Part shown: piece by piece, positions 56,720 to 64,000 of the stretch
How positions within the stretch are numbered: position 1 is the first letter of the stretch
Layout: each line of letters opens with the position of its first letter
From: Clostridiales bacterium
GTDB lineage: Bacteria > Bacillota > Clostridia > Christensenellales > Pumilibacteraceae
DNA: 64,000 bases
NCBI GenBank assembly: GCA_015055625.1
Contig: SVHU01000002.1
Span: 117,226-181,225, forward strand
Direction: 5' to 3'
The notes under the pieces: model-generated
Told to the model about the DNA's origin: nothing
Seen by the model: only the letters and a program-made list of their open reading frames with translations
The model's database searches: none
Program-made: the position numbers and the translations under genes

Positions 56720-57916
56720 TTATTTAAGGGTGGATACAAACTGTCCGATTCTAGTAACACCCTTAACAATGTCCGCATCGGAAATTGCATAGGAAAGTCT
56801 AATGCTTACGTCGTTACCAAAAGATTCGCAAGGAATAACAGCCACGTCATAATCGGAAAGTAAAATTTTTGCAAATGCAAGGGGAGATTCTATTGCTACT
56901 CCGTTATACTTCTTGCCAATAAAACCAGAAATATCGAGGAATACGTAGAACGCGCCTTCAGGCTTGATATACGGAATACCTGTCTTGTCAAGTTCCGCGC
57001 AAATAAGTTTTCTTCGTCTGTCAAAGCTCTCGTGCATTTCAGTAATAAACTGCTCTCCAGCCTCGTCCGTATATGCTGCGATTGTTGCATACTGAGCAAT
57101 TGTATTAGGATTGGACGTCATGTGGCTTTGCATAGAAGAAATAGCCTTTGCAACCGCAGTTTCACACGCGGTAAAGCCAATTCTCCAACCAGTCATTGCA
57201 TAAGACTTGGAAACGCCGTTTACAATAATGGTATTGCTCTTCATTTTCTCGGAATACTGAGCGATAGAGTAAATAGGCTTACCTGTATAGTTAAGCATTT
57301 CGTAAATCTCATCCGAAATTACAGCGATATCAGTAGGCTCTAAAACCTCGGCAATAGCACGAATTTCCTGCTCGGAATAAACCGAACCTGTGGGGTTATT
57401 GGGATTGTTAAGAACAATTGCTCTAGTTTTGGGAGTGATAGCGTTCTTAAGCTCTTCCGCAGTCATCTTGTATCCGTTCTCTTTCTTTGTATAAACGTAT
57501 ACGGGTACACCGCCTGCAAGTTTAACAAGCTCGGGATAAGTAAGCCAGAAAGGAGCGGGGATTATAACTTCATCGCCATCTTCAACTATCGCCTGCATAG
57601 CGTTATGAAGCGCGTGCTTGGCTCCGTTAGAAACTACGATATCGGAGGGTGCGTACTTAAGTCCGTTGTCCTTTTCGAGTTTGTCGCAAATAACCTGCTT
57701 TAGGGGAACAAGTCCGCTTGCTGGGGTATACTTAATAAGTCCCTTGTCCATCGAGTCTTTTGCAGCGTTTCTGATGTATAGAGGAGTATTGAAGTCGGGT
57801 TCTCCTGCTCCAAAGGATACAATATCCTTACCTTCGCTCTTAAGCTTTTTAGCCTGAGCGGTAATCTCCAACGTAAGAGAGGGTGCAATTTGCGATGCTC
57901 TTGAAGTAATTTTCAT
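56720..57916 (-). CDS. Class I aspartate aminotransferase
   Basis: 398-residue PLP transaminase of the AspB/Ib subgroup, interconverting aspartate and oxaloacetate with glutamate as partner. PLP lysine in NGVSKSYAMTGWRIGF, cofactor-binding VLNNPNNPTGSVY and VISDEIYEMLNY. Start MKITSRASQ at 57916 has AGGAGAT 7 bases upstream. Placed ahead of a Re-citrate synthase-like gene, it shares the oxaloacetate node. Confidence 0.93.
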   Translation of the reverse strand: MKITSRASQIAPSLTLEITAQAKKLKSEGKDIVSFGAGEPDFNTPLYIRNAAKDSMDKGLIKYTPASGLVPLKQVICDKLEKDNGLKYAPSDIVVSNGAKHALHNAMQAIVEDGDEVIIPAPFWLTYPELVKLAGGVPVYVYTKKENGYKMTAEELKNAITPKTRAIVLNNPNNPTGSVYSEQEIRAIAEVLEPTDIAVISDEIYEMLNYTGKPIYSIAQYSEKMKSNTIIVNGVSKSYAMTGWRIGFTACETAVAKAISSMQSHMTSNPNTIAQYATIAAYTDEAGEQFITEMHESFDRRRKLICAELDKTGIPYIKPEGAFYVFLDISGFIGKKYNGVAIESPLAFAKILLSDYDVAVIPCESFGNDVSIRLSYAISDADIVKGVTRIGQFVSTLK

Positions 57917-57973
57917 AGTTTGTATCTCCTGTAACATTGTGTTTTTTAAAATTTTCCAAATTTTTGCATTATA

Positions 57974-58002
57974 AGTATACTATATACTTAAAAAAAAATC
58001 AA
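57974..58002 (-). promoter_or_regulatory. Promoter of the aminotransferase operon
   Basis: Minus-strand TTGATT (57997-58002), 17-base spacer, TATACT (57974-57979). A palindrome AAGTATA-cta-TATACTT (57973-57989) covers the -10 and could be an operator. The rest of the 57917-58142 gap holds only the hairpin at 58096. Confidence 0.6.
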
Positions 58003-58095
58003 GAATAAGACGGTGAAAATATAATTAAATTTATTTAAAATTTAGTAGTTTCTTGTAGTTTACCCCACAAAACTTGTATCTTAACAACAATAAAT

Positions 58096-58129
58096 AATTG
58101 GCGCAACGACATTTGTCGCCACGCCAATT
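58096..58129 (-). terminator. Hairpin after mgtC, likely terminator
   Basis: Arms AATTGGCG (58096-58103) and CGCCAATT (58122-58129) with an inner CGAC / GTCG pair. The minus-strand downstream sequence is only moderately T-rich. Confidence 0.6.
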
Positions 58130-58142
58130 AGCTTGTCCAGCT

Positions 58143-58847
58143 TTACAGCTCTTCTTCGTTATACTCAATAAACTTTATGAACGGCATTTCTTCAACCGTC
58201 TTTTTCCATTCGTTATCACCAATATTATCAGCGGTGCGAATTACAACCTTACCCTCAAGCTCGGTTTCGCCCACAACTCTTGAAAGGTTCATTTTTTCTA
58301 CCGTACAGGACTTGAAGATCCCCTTAATCTTATCTATCGCACCCTCTTCCGCTCTAAACTTTACTACAACCGTATGATACGAACGAGTACGAAAAATATT
58401 TACGGGAAGGCGGAAAAGAAGATGTGTAAATATTACAAGAACAGAAACAACACCAGCTAAAATTATCATAGGTGTAAGACCAGTTCCTACCGCCATTCCG
58501 ATTCCAGCAGTAGTCCACACTCCTGCTGCCGTAGTAAGACCGTGCAACGAGCCTTTTGTATAAACTATAATTCCTCCACCTAAAAAACCAATACCAGATA
58601 CAACCTGCGCTACTATTCTTGCTGCATCTCCCGTGCTTTGAACGTCGCCAAAGCCGTATTTTGAAATAATCATCATAAGACAAGATCCCATAGCAACTAT
58701 TGTGTGAGTTCGTATTCCTGCCTCTTTAGAGCGCATCTTACGTTCAAACCCTATACCAAAACCACAAATACCGGCAACAACTATCAACAATACGATATCT
58801 AACCACATTGGTACAAATCCGAACAAACGGTGCTTCATAAATTCCAT
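58143..58847 (-). CDS. MgtC/SapB family membrane protein
   Basis: 234 residues. Membrane domain with the family signatures GFGIGFERKMRSKEAGIRTHTIVAMGSCLMM, then ARIVAQVVSGIGFLGGGIIV and GLTTAAGVWTTAGIGMAVG (four or five helices), then an ACT-like soluble C-terminal domain. MgtC proteins are linked to magnesium limitation and, in pathogens, to control of F-type ATPase; function here is not testable from sequence. It is divergent from a LysR regulator that may control it. Confidence 0.9.
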   Translation of the reverse strand: MEFMKHRLFGFVPMWLDIVLLIVVAGICGFGIGFERKMRSKEAGIRTHTIVAMGSCLMMIISKYGFGDVQSTGDAARIVAQVVSGIGFLGGGIIVYTKGSLHGLTTAAGVWTTAGIGMAVGTGLTPMIILAGVVSVLVIFTHLLFRLPVNIFRTRSYHTVVVKFRAEEGAIDKIKGIFKSCTVEKMNLSRVVGETELEGKVVIRTADNIGDNEWKKTVEEMPFIKFIEYNEEEL

Positions 58848-58883
58848 TCTCTTTCTCCTTTTGCTAAAAGTTTTCTTTTACCG

Positions 58884-58933
58884 TTGACAATAGGCATTTT
58901 TTATAGTATAATACAAAAAAGGTATAATGTAAA
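58884..58933. promoter_or_regulatory. Overlapping divergent promoters of mgtC and lysR genes
   Basis: Plus strand: TTGACA (58884-58889), 17-base spacer, TATAAT (58907-58912) towards the LysR gene. Minus strand: TTTACA (58928-58933), 17-base spacer, TATACT (58905-58910) towards mgtC. The two -10 boxes overlap by four bases, so only one polymerase can occupy the region at a time. Confidence 0.75.
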
Positions 58934-58982
58934 ATAATGTTTTTTTATAATTGGATAAATTTTTATTATAATGGAGGATATA

Positions 58983-59879
58983 ATGCTAAATCAGAGATTA
59001 GAAACGCTTTTGTGTGTATACGATACGCTAAACTTTACTAAAGCTTCCGAGATGCTAAACCTGACTCAACCTGCGGTAAGTCAACATATTAAAGCGCTTG
59101 AAAACGAGTTTAAGACCAAGATCTTTATACGTGGCGAAAAGTCGCTAAAAGTAACTCCCGAGGGTGAAATTATAGTAAAATACGCAAAACGTATGCAAAA
59201 TTTGTTTAATACGATACCGTCCGCTCTCGTTGATTTTAAGAATAACGCGCGCCACATTCGTATTGGCGTAACGCAAACCGCAGAGCTTGGTTCTCTGTCT
59301 TCTATGCTTGCAAAATACTGTCTTGAAAACGACGGCATACACATAACTCTTATTTCTGATACCATAAATAATCTTTATATCAAGCTAAAAAATTATGAAG
59401 TTGATATGATTATTGTGGAGGGAAAAAAGCAGGATAACAACTTTAACTCTATTCTTCTTGATACCGACTGCTTGGTTTTAGCTGTTGCAAACGAAAATCC
59501 GCTTTCTAGAAAGAGCGTGGTTACTATGGAAGAGCTAAAAAAGGAAAAGCTGATACTCCGCCTGCCAGAATCGGGAACACGCGCGCTATTTGAAGCTCAC
59601 CTTAAAAGCGTAAACGAATCACTGGACTCGTTTGACGTAATACTGGAAGTTGACCATATAGCCACTATTAAAGATTTAGTTCACCAAAACTTCGGCGTTT
59701 CAGTTCTTGCTAAGAGTGTATGCTACAACGACGTGCAAAAGAACAAGTTTGCGGTAGTATCCATCGAAAACTTAAGTATGATTCGCGATATTAACCTTAT
59801 ATATCATAAGGATTTCGAGGCGTACGATATTATCAATCAAATAGTAAACCTATACCAAGAAATGATACGTCATCAATAA
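58983..59879 (+). CDS. LysR-family transcriptional regulator
   Basis: 298 residues. N-terminal winged helix (LNFTKASEMLNLTQPAVSQHIKALENEFKTKIFIR) followed by a periplasmic-binding-protein-like effector domain. The start MLNQRLE at 58983 has GGAGG 5 bases upstream. Divergence from mgtC with overlapping promoters suggests it regulates that gene; the effector is unknown. Confidence 0.92.
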   Translation: MLNQRLETLLCVYDTLNFTKASEMLNLTQPAVSQHIKALENEFKTKIFIRGEKSLKVTPEGEIIVKYAKRMQNLFNTIPSALVDFKNNARHIRIGVTQTAELGSLSSMLAKYCLENDGIHITLISDTINNLYIKLKNYEVDMIIVEGKKQDNNFNSILLDTDCLVLAVANENPLSRKSVVTMEELKKEKLILRLPESGTRALFEAHLKSVNESLDSFDVILEVDHIATIKDLVHQNFGVSVLAKSVCYNDVQKNKFAVVSIENLSMIRDINLIYHKDFEAYDIINQIVNLYQEMIRHQ

Positions 59880-59884
59880 AAAAT

Positions 59885-59922
59885 AAAGACTGCAAATCCT
59901 AAAATTAGGCAATGCAGTCTTT
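59885..59922. terminator. Terminator after the LysR gene
   Basis: 10-bp perfect outer stem (59885-59894 with 59913-59922, core AAAGACTGCA) with inner CCTAA / TTAGG, followed by T-rich sequence. It also lies at the end of the decayed gene on the other strand. Confidence 0.85.
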
Positions 59923-59927
59923 TTAGT

Positions 59928-60215
59928 TTAGGCGAAAATTCCGTAAATAAGCACGTTGTATCCGTTATCTGACGAGCGTAAAATAACTTTTCAATCTCGC
60001 CAAAATCCTCAGGTAAAATTATATCTAAACGGTTAATTACATAGTTTTCGAAGTTCTTTTCGTACGAAAAATACGCATACGTATGCGACTTTTCAGCAAC
60101 AGGACGTATTCTTGACGAGGAAAGCGTTGTGTGTGAGATTGTTATGTGAACGCCGTTTTTTAACGTTGCACAATACTCTTTTCCTCCTTTTGATACAATG
60201 GTTACGTTAATACAT
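59928..60215 (-). pseudogene. Decayed small gene, two apparent frameshifts
   Basis: No intact frame is annotated here, but the minus strand shows coding remnants of about 95 codons. An ATG at 60215 runs out of frame at once; dropping one T gives MINVTIVSKGGKEYC. That frame reads on through ITISHTTLSSSRIRPVAEKSH, then YVINRLDIILPEDFGEIEK. A further frame change near the GAAAAG gives VILRSSDNGYNVLIYGIFA and a stop at 59928-59930, just before the terminator. I do not recognise the protein. The reading is by eye and could include chance frames. Confidence 0.5.
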
Positions 60216-60270
60216 TAAATAATGCTAAAAATTCAAAACAAACAATTTTTATTCAATTGCATTAAAACTC

Positions 60271-60299
60271 TTGACAAATTAAAATCATTATCTTATAAT
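60271..60299 (+). promoter_or_regulatory. Promoter of tRNA-Arg
   Basis: TTGACA (60271-60276), 17-base spacer, TATAAT (60294-60299), both consensus, 21 bases before the tRNA. Confidence 0.85.
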
Positions 60300-60319
60300 A
60301 TATAGGCTAAATAACTTAA

Positions 60320-60396
60320 GCACTAGTAGCTCAACTGGATAGAGTACTCGGCTACGGACCGAGCGGTTGGGGGTTCGAACCCCTCCTGGTGCACCA
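60320..60396 (+). tRNA. tRNA-Arg (ACG)
   Basis: 77 bases with encoded CCA. Acceptor arms GCACTAG and CTGGTGC pair with one T-G wobble; the anticodon stem CTCGG / CCGAG holds the loop CTACGGA with anticodon ACG (read as inosine, decoding CGN); the T arm is GGGGG-TTCGAAC-CCCTC. All arms are complete. Confidence 0.96.
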
Positions 60397-60398
60397 AC

Positions 60399-60431
60399 AA
60401 AAATACCCTGTGATTTTCACAGGGTATTTTT
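60399..60431 (+). terminator. Terminator of tRNA-Arg
   Basis: 15-bp perfect stem (60399-60413 with 60417-60431, core ATACCCTGTGA) with a 3-base loop, ending in TTTTTGTT. Confidence 0.9.
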
Positions 60432-60496
60432 GTTGTAGTACCATTACCGGGTGAGAAAGAATAATTGCAAAGCTATTTTCGTTCGCTGTGCGTAGC

Positions 60497-61183
60497 ACAA
60501 GGGGTGTACGCCCGCGCACCGTCTGCAGATTCCCTACATAAATCGTACGGGCGATTCGTGAATCGCCCCTACAAAATAACTAGCTATGCTCAATTGCTTG
60601 TGTTTACTCAAAGCACAATATCAGGTCAAGCTTTAAGCTTGGAGATTGCCGCGCTTCGCTCGCAATGACGTCGGGAGGTTTATATATTGGGTGTGCGCCT
60701 CCGCACCGATTCGTGAATCGCCCCTACAAAATAACTAGCTATGCTCAATTACTAGTGTTTACTCAAAGCATAATATTAGGTCAAGCTTTAGCTTGGAGAT
60801 TGCCGCGCTTCGCTCGCAATGACGTCGGGAGGTTTATATATTGGGTATACGCCTGCGCACCGTCCGCGGGTTTCCTACATAAATCGTACGGGCGATTCGT
60901 GAATCGCCCCTACAAAATAACCAGCTATGCTCAATTGCTTGTGTTTACTCAAAGCACAATATCAGGTCAAGCTTTAAGCTTGGAGATTGCCGCGCTTAGC
61001 TCGCAATGACATCGGGAGGTTTATATATTGGGTGTACACCTGCGCACCGTCTGCGGATTCCCTACATAAATCGTACGGGCGATTCGTGAATCGCCCCTAC
61101 AAAATAACTAGCTATGCTCAATTACTAGTGTTTACTCAAAGCATAATATCAGGTCAAGCTTTAAGCTTGGAGATTGCCGCGCT
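60497..61183. repeat. Tandem array of about 3.5 intergenic repeat units
   Basis: Imperfect tandem units with periods of 155, 186 and 187 bp (ACAAAATAAC marks at 60571, 60726, 60912 and 61099). Each full unit holds the palindrome GGGCGATTCGTGAATCGCCC (60549, 60890, 61077) and a segment with AGATTGCCGCGCTTCGCTCG. The second unit lacks 31 bases including half the palindrome. The last unit stops abruptly at GCTTC where the downstream gene's stop codon begins. Similar palindromes are common between genes in gut Clostridia. Open frames across it are by-products of the repeats. Confidence 0.88.
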
Positions 61184-62248
61184 TCATTTTTTTGGTGGCT
61201 TACATATAGCAAGCTCTAAAGAACCCGAAATTTTAATATCTTTTGCGCAGATATCAGGTGCGAAGAAATAATCGCCTTTTTTTACCTTGTAATCACCGTT
61301 TGGCGCGCTTACTACACCATCACCCGAAAGCACAATATTTACCGAGCTTGCTGTCAAACCGCTATACGTACCGTTTGTCAGCGTAACACGGTCAAGCGCA
61401 AAGCATGGCGTATCGTCATAGGAAATAAGCGTTTCTACCTTTACTCCGTCCTTGTCAAAATTAACAATGGGAATTTGTCTACCCTCGTCTACCGCCTTTT
61501 GTCCAAACGAATCATAGTTAAAGCAGTCCAGCGCAATAGATGGATCTAGCCCTAAAAACATAGTCTGATTATTAAGCTTTATATCACCGCAATAATGCTC
61601 GGGCTGAATGGTAAAATCGGTAGGTTCTTGCACCTCTAAAACCAAGCATCCTGCGCCGATTGCGTGAACGGCTTTAGCGCGGATCAGGAACACGTCGCCA
61701 ACTTTTACGGGTACGCGATTCAAAAGCTCTTCCATACAATTTTTTTCAGTTTCGCTACGCTTTACCGCCTCGTAAAATTCGGCTTTGCTTATCTTATTCT
61801 TAAAGCCAAAGAAAATGCAAGCATTAGGACGCGTTGCAACCACCAGCCACGACTCGGTTTTGCCATACTCGGAATGGAAATGTTCTCTTGCAAAAGCTTT
61901 GTCAGGGTGTGCTTGAACAGGAAGACGAATAGCCGAGTCCAGCATTTTTACTAAGATACCGAGATTATCCCTATCCCCAAGCATCTCACTTTTGTATGCG
62001 TTTATAAGATCGGGGAACAGTACATCTGTACCCCTAACTACGGATACACCCTCGTTGTCAATATGTTCGTCAAAAGAATTATCGTTAAGCGCCTCGGTTG
62101 TAGAACAAACCCATTCTTCCGGTCTTATTCCGTCGCTAGAGTTATCACCGAAAAAATCAGCGAATAGCGCACCACCATAATAACATCTTCTTGCCCTGTT
62201 TGGTTCGAAAAACACAGGACCGTATACGAGATTTTTGTCAATTTTCAT
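61184..62248 (-). CDS. manA: Mannose-6-phosphate isomerase, class I-like
   Basis: 354-residue cupin enzyme interconverting mannose-6-phosphate and fructose-6-phosphate. Zinc-site motif LPVQAHPDKAFAREHF (Gln and His), then YGKTESWLVV (Glu) and a downstream His in AKAVHAIGAG. An N-terminal segment with RPEEWVCSTTEAL is typical. The stop TGA coincides with the boundary of the tandem repeat array, and the C-terminus (ELAICKPPKK) may have been set by that junction. It follows the sugar kinase by 15 bases. Confidence 0.88.
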   Translation of the reverse strand: MKIDKNLVYGPVFFEPNRARRCYYGGALFADFFGDNSSDGIRPEEWVCSTTEALNDNSFDEHIDNEGVSVVRGTDVLFPDLINAYKSEMLGDRDNLGILVKMLDSAIRLPVQAHPDKAFAREHFHSEYGKTESWLVVATRPNACIFFGFKNKISKAEFYEAVKRSETEKNCMEELLNRVPVKVGDVFLIRAKAVHAIGAGCLVLEVQEPTDFTIQPEHYCGDIKLNNQTMFLGLDPSIALDCFNYDSFGQKAVDEGRQIPIVNFDKDGVKVETLISYDDTPCFALDRVTLTNGTYSGLTASSVNIVLSGDGVVSAPNGDYKVKKGDYFFAPDICAKDIKISGSLELAICKPPKK

Positions 62249-62263
62249 ACTTTTAGCCTCTTT

Positions 62264-63586
62264 TTAGTTATAACTTATAAGTCGTCCTGCCTTTGAAAGC
62301 GAGAAGAAAATTCCCGAGCTTACGCCTGCGAACAAGCATGCTCCAACCGATGCTTCTTCGCTTTGTGCGGGCGTTTTTATTTCTATTCCAAACTTAGCTG
62401 AAGCATAAGAGGCAAGTATAGAATTTTTCTTAATTCCGTTACCAGAACCTACCAACAAGCTCTTCTTTTCCATATCTACTGTAAAACCATACAGCTCGTC
62501 GACTATGCCATGAATAAAGCCAAGCGTAAGTGCTTGTGGAGTAAAGTTATCCTCGTCTATCTCCATAATGCTTCCCTTAACTGTTGAATCTTTTCTAGTT
62601 CCCGAAAACGTGGTGTTTACCTTTAGTGAACTTGTTGCTTTTGAGGCAAGCTTTGCCATAATAGAATACTGCTCACCCTCTACTCCAAGCTCTTTAGCAA
62701 AGGACGCGAAGAATTTTTCCAAAAGCGCGTACGCTCTACCTCCACACAACGCACAACCTACAACCAGGTATTTATCACCAAGCAAAGGTCTAAGCTCGCA
62801 CGCTTGCAAATTCTCATTATACGCGGACACCGCGGAAATCTGACTGCCTGTTCCAACGTTTATCAACAAACCGTTATCAACGTCGGAAACAGAGCCTATA
62901 AAGCTTGCCTGATTGTCACCGATTGCAATGGAAACCGGGATACCGTTATATATACCGGCAACTCTTGCACTGGAGGTAATTGGTGGCAAAAATTTAGGAC
63001 TTATACCAATTTTCTTTAATGCGCTCTCGTCAAAACGGTTAATTTTCAGGTCAAACAAGCCTAAGCTCGCACCGTTACTTGCATGCATTTTTGGAATTAT
63101 GCCAATAAGCGCGCCTACAATATAATCGCCTATCGTGCAAAGTCCAACCGCAGTATTTGGCACTAGTCCGTTTTTCATATTGTAATAATGCGTAGCAAGT
63201 CCGTAACCCGATGGAACGGTATAACCCGTAAGCTCTTTGATCTCTTCCACGCTATTTTTCCCGCCAGGAAGTTTGATTAGAGCGCGTTCGTCCTGCCAGG
63301 TATATAGCGGACTTACCGCCTTGCCCTTTTTGTCATAATACAAAATTCCATGCATTTGTCCGGTTACACCAATAGTTTTTATTGGAAACTGCTCGGTAAG
63401 TTCGTTTACAACACAGAGCGCTTTCTCCTCAATCTTGTTTACATCCTGTATGCGCTCTCCTTTTATTTCGCTTTTGATAAACGTATCGTTTTTTATTGTT
63501 ACAGATTTTAGCGCTTCGCCGTTAGCAAGCGACAACACCACCGCGCTTATCGTTGTTGTTCCTATATCAATACCGAGTATACACAT
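62264..63586 (-). CDS. FGGY-family carbohydrate kinase (sedoheptulokinase-like)
   Basis: 440-residue sugar kinase of the actin-like ATPase fold. N-terminal phosphate loop GIDIGTTTISAVV, substrate region GVTGQMHGILYYDKKGK and TWQDERAL, second ATP site LINVGTGSQISAV and LLVGSGNGIKKN. The compact length and the GVTGQMHG / TWQDER pair are closer to sedoheptulokinase than to xylulokinase or glycerol kinase, from memory. It is co-transcribed with the isomerase, suggesting a pathway from a ketose or hexose to fructose-6-phosphate. Confidence 0.85.
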   Translation of the reverse strand: MCILGIDIGTTTISAVVLSLANGEALKSVTIKNDTFIKSEIKGERIQDVNKIEEKALCVVNELTEQFPIKTIGVTGQMHGILYYDKKGKAVSPLYTWQDERALIKLPGGKNSVEEIKELTGYTVPSGYGLATHYYNMKNGLVPNTAVGLCTIGDYIVGALIGIIPKMHASNGASLGLFDLKINRFDESALKKIGISPKFLPPITSSARVAGIYNGIPVSIAIGDNQASFIGSVSDVDNGLLINVGTGSQISAVSAYNENLQACELRPLLGDKYLVVGCALCGGRAYALLEKFFASFAKELGVEGEQYSIMAKLASKATSSLKVNTTFSGTRKDSTVKGSIMEIDEDNFTPQALTLGFIHGIVDELYGFTVDMEKKSLLVGSGNGIKKNSILASYASAKFGIEIKTPAQSEEASVGACLFAGVSSGIFFSLSKAGRLISYN

Positions 63587-63622
63587 TGCTCATTCTCCAC
63601 AATCGCAAATTTCGTCGAATAA

Positions 63623-63652
63623 ATTATACCACAAGACTTTTACCACTGTCAA
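63623..63652 (-). promoter_or_regulatory. Promoter of the kinase-isomerase operon
   Basis: Minus-strand TTGACA (63647-63652), 18-base spacer, TATAAT (63623-63628). Confidence 0.75.
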
Positions 63653-63763
63653 GACTAAATAAAAAAATGACACTATAATGTAAAAAACAAAAAGAAAGCT
63701 CTTACTCAAAAATTATCACTTATTATCGTTAAAAAATATTTTTGAAAAACTGCGGTATTTTAT

Positions 63764-63792
63764 TTGACATTCTTTGCAGTTTTTACTATAAT
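63764..63792 (+). promoter_or_regulatory. Consensus promoter ahead of the 58-bp repeats
   Basis: TTGACA (63764-63769), 17-base spacer, TATAAT (63787-63792): a perfect match to the housekeeping consensus. It reads directly into the repeat array; there is no ribosome-binding site or open frame, so the product should be RNA. The 63653-63763 stretch shows nothing else. Confidence 0.8.
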
Positions 63793-63822
63793 ATATGAGC
63801 ATATATGATTTAGATATAAAAT

Positions 63823-64000
63823 CTTGTGTGCTGATATGGCTCAGTTGGACCACGTCCTGTAATGAGCGAGCTAAAATAATCTTGTGTGCTGATATGGCTC
63901 AGTTGGACCACGTCCTGTAATGAGCGAGCTAAAATAATCTTGTGTGCTGATATGGCTCAGTTGGACCACGTCCTGTAATGAGCGAGCTAAAATAATCTTG
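63823..64000 (+). repeat. Identical 58-bp tandem repeats, tRNA-like 5' half
   Basis: Three identical 58-bp units begin at 63823, 63881 and 63939, and a fourth starts at 63997 and is cut by the window edge. Each unit contains GCTGATATGGCTCAGTTGG, which looks like the acceptor 5' strand and D arm of a tRNA (threonine type, from memory), then ACCACGTCCTGTAATGAGCGAG resembling a damaged anticodon arm, and no T arm. As RNA each unit can fold with GCTCA / TGAGC outer and GGAC / GTCC inner pairing. There are no spacers, so it is not CRISPR. Confidence 0.85.

Noticed and set aside
60465..61271. Three overlapping open frames encoding similar peptides (FVNRPYKITSYAQLL style)
   Set aside because: They are translations of the tandem intergenic repeat, have no ribosome-binding sites, and one runs into the isomerase gene in antisense.
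63823..64000. CRISPR array
   Set aside because: The 58-bp units follow one another directly with no variable spacers, and no cas genes are in the window.

Overview
This window looks like chromosomal DNA of a low-GC anaerobic member of the Clostridia (Bacillota), perhaps an uncultured gut lineage. I base this on the AddAB recombination nuclease, a type III glutamine synthetase, a GlgC/GlgD pair, Cys-rich zinc forms of S4, S14, L33 and L36, a KOW protein between map and infA, a Re-type citrate synthase homologue, and near-uniform TTGACA-17-TATAAT promoters with strong GGAGG ribosome-binding sites. The organism call is inference; no 16S rRNA is present.

Layout. 1-5775: a glycogen operon on the minus strand (glgB-glgC-glgD-[169-bp inserted element]-glgA, glgA cut by the window edge). 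5877-8080: glnN on the plus strand. 8095-14409: addBA on the minus strand. 14448-16304: a lipoprotein gene and a short-chain dehydrogenase. 16316-19658: gltX diverging from an M20 dipeptidase and thioredoxin. 19657-21915: a DeoR repressor diverging from a sorbose-1-phosphate-reductase-like dehydrogenase. 21939-23410: a MATE exporter. 23624-39706: an unbroken S10-spc-alpha ribosomal supercluster from rpsJ to rplQ, with secY, adk, map, a KOW protein, infA and rpoA. 40026-46289: a hypothetical protein, a GH42-like glycosidase and a large surface lipoprotein with InlB-type and BspA-type repeats. 46318-49800: rpmG-secE-nusG-rplK-rplA-[L10 leader]-rplJ-rplL; rpoB and rpoC do not follow. 49874-55002: an integral membrane protein, a J-domain-like protein, a DUF5685 protein, trpS, thrC and a small P-loop protein. 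55063-55235: a second copy of the inserted element. 55236-58002: Re-citrate synthase-like gene and aspartate aminotransferase. 58143-59922: mgtC diverging from a LysR regulator. 59928-61183: a decayed gene, tRNA-Arg(ACG) and a tandem repeat array. 61184-63652: mannose-6-phosphate isomerase and an FGGY sugar kinase. 63764-64000: a consensus promoter reading into identical 58-bp tandem repeats with a tRNA-like 5' half.

How the genes fit together. Most of the window is housekeeping: translation (31 ribosomal proteins, IF-1, two tRNA synthetases, one tRNA), secretion (SecY, SecE), transcription (RpoA, NusG) and DNA repair (AddAB). The metabolic genes describe sugar storage as glycogen, hexose and ketose phosphate handling, and anaerobic nitrogen assimilation: oxaloacetate feeds a Re-citrate synthase and an aspartate aminotransferase, and glutamine synthetase III takes up ammonia.

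The parts most worth a second look are non-coding: (1) two short inverted-repeat elements with perfect 8-bp target duplications, each inserted exactly at the stop codon of a gene inside a putative operon and in the same orientation; (2) the promoter-led 58-bp tandem array at the right edge whose unit resembles a tRNA 5' half; (3) two genes whose promoters predict leaderless mRNAs; (4) similar lysine/threonine-rich tails on two unrelated proteins, GlgA and L24.
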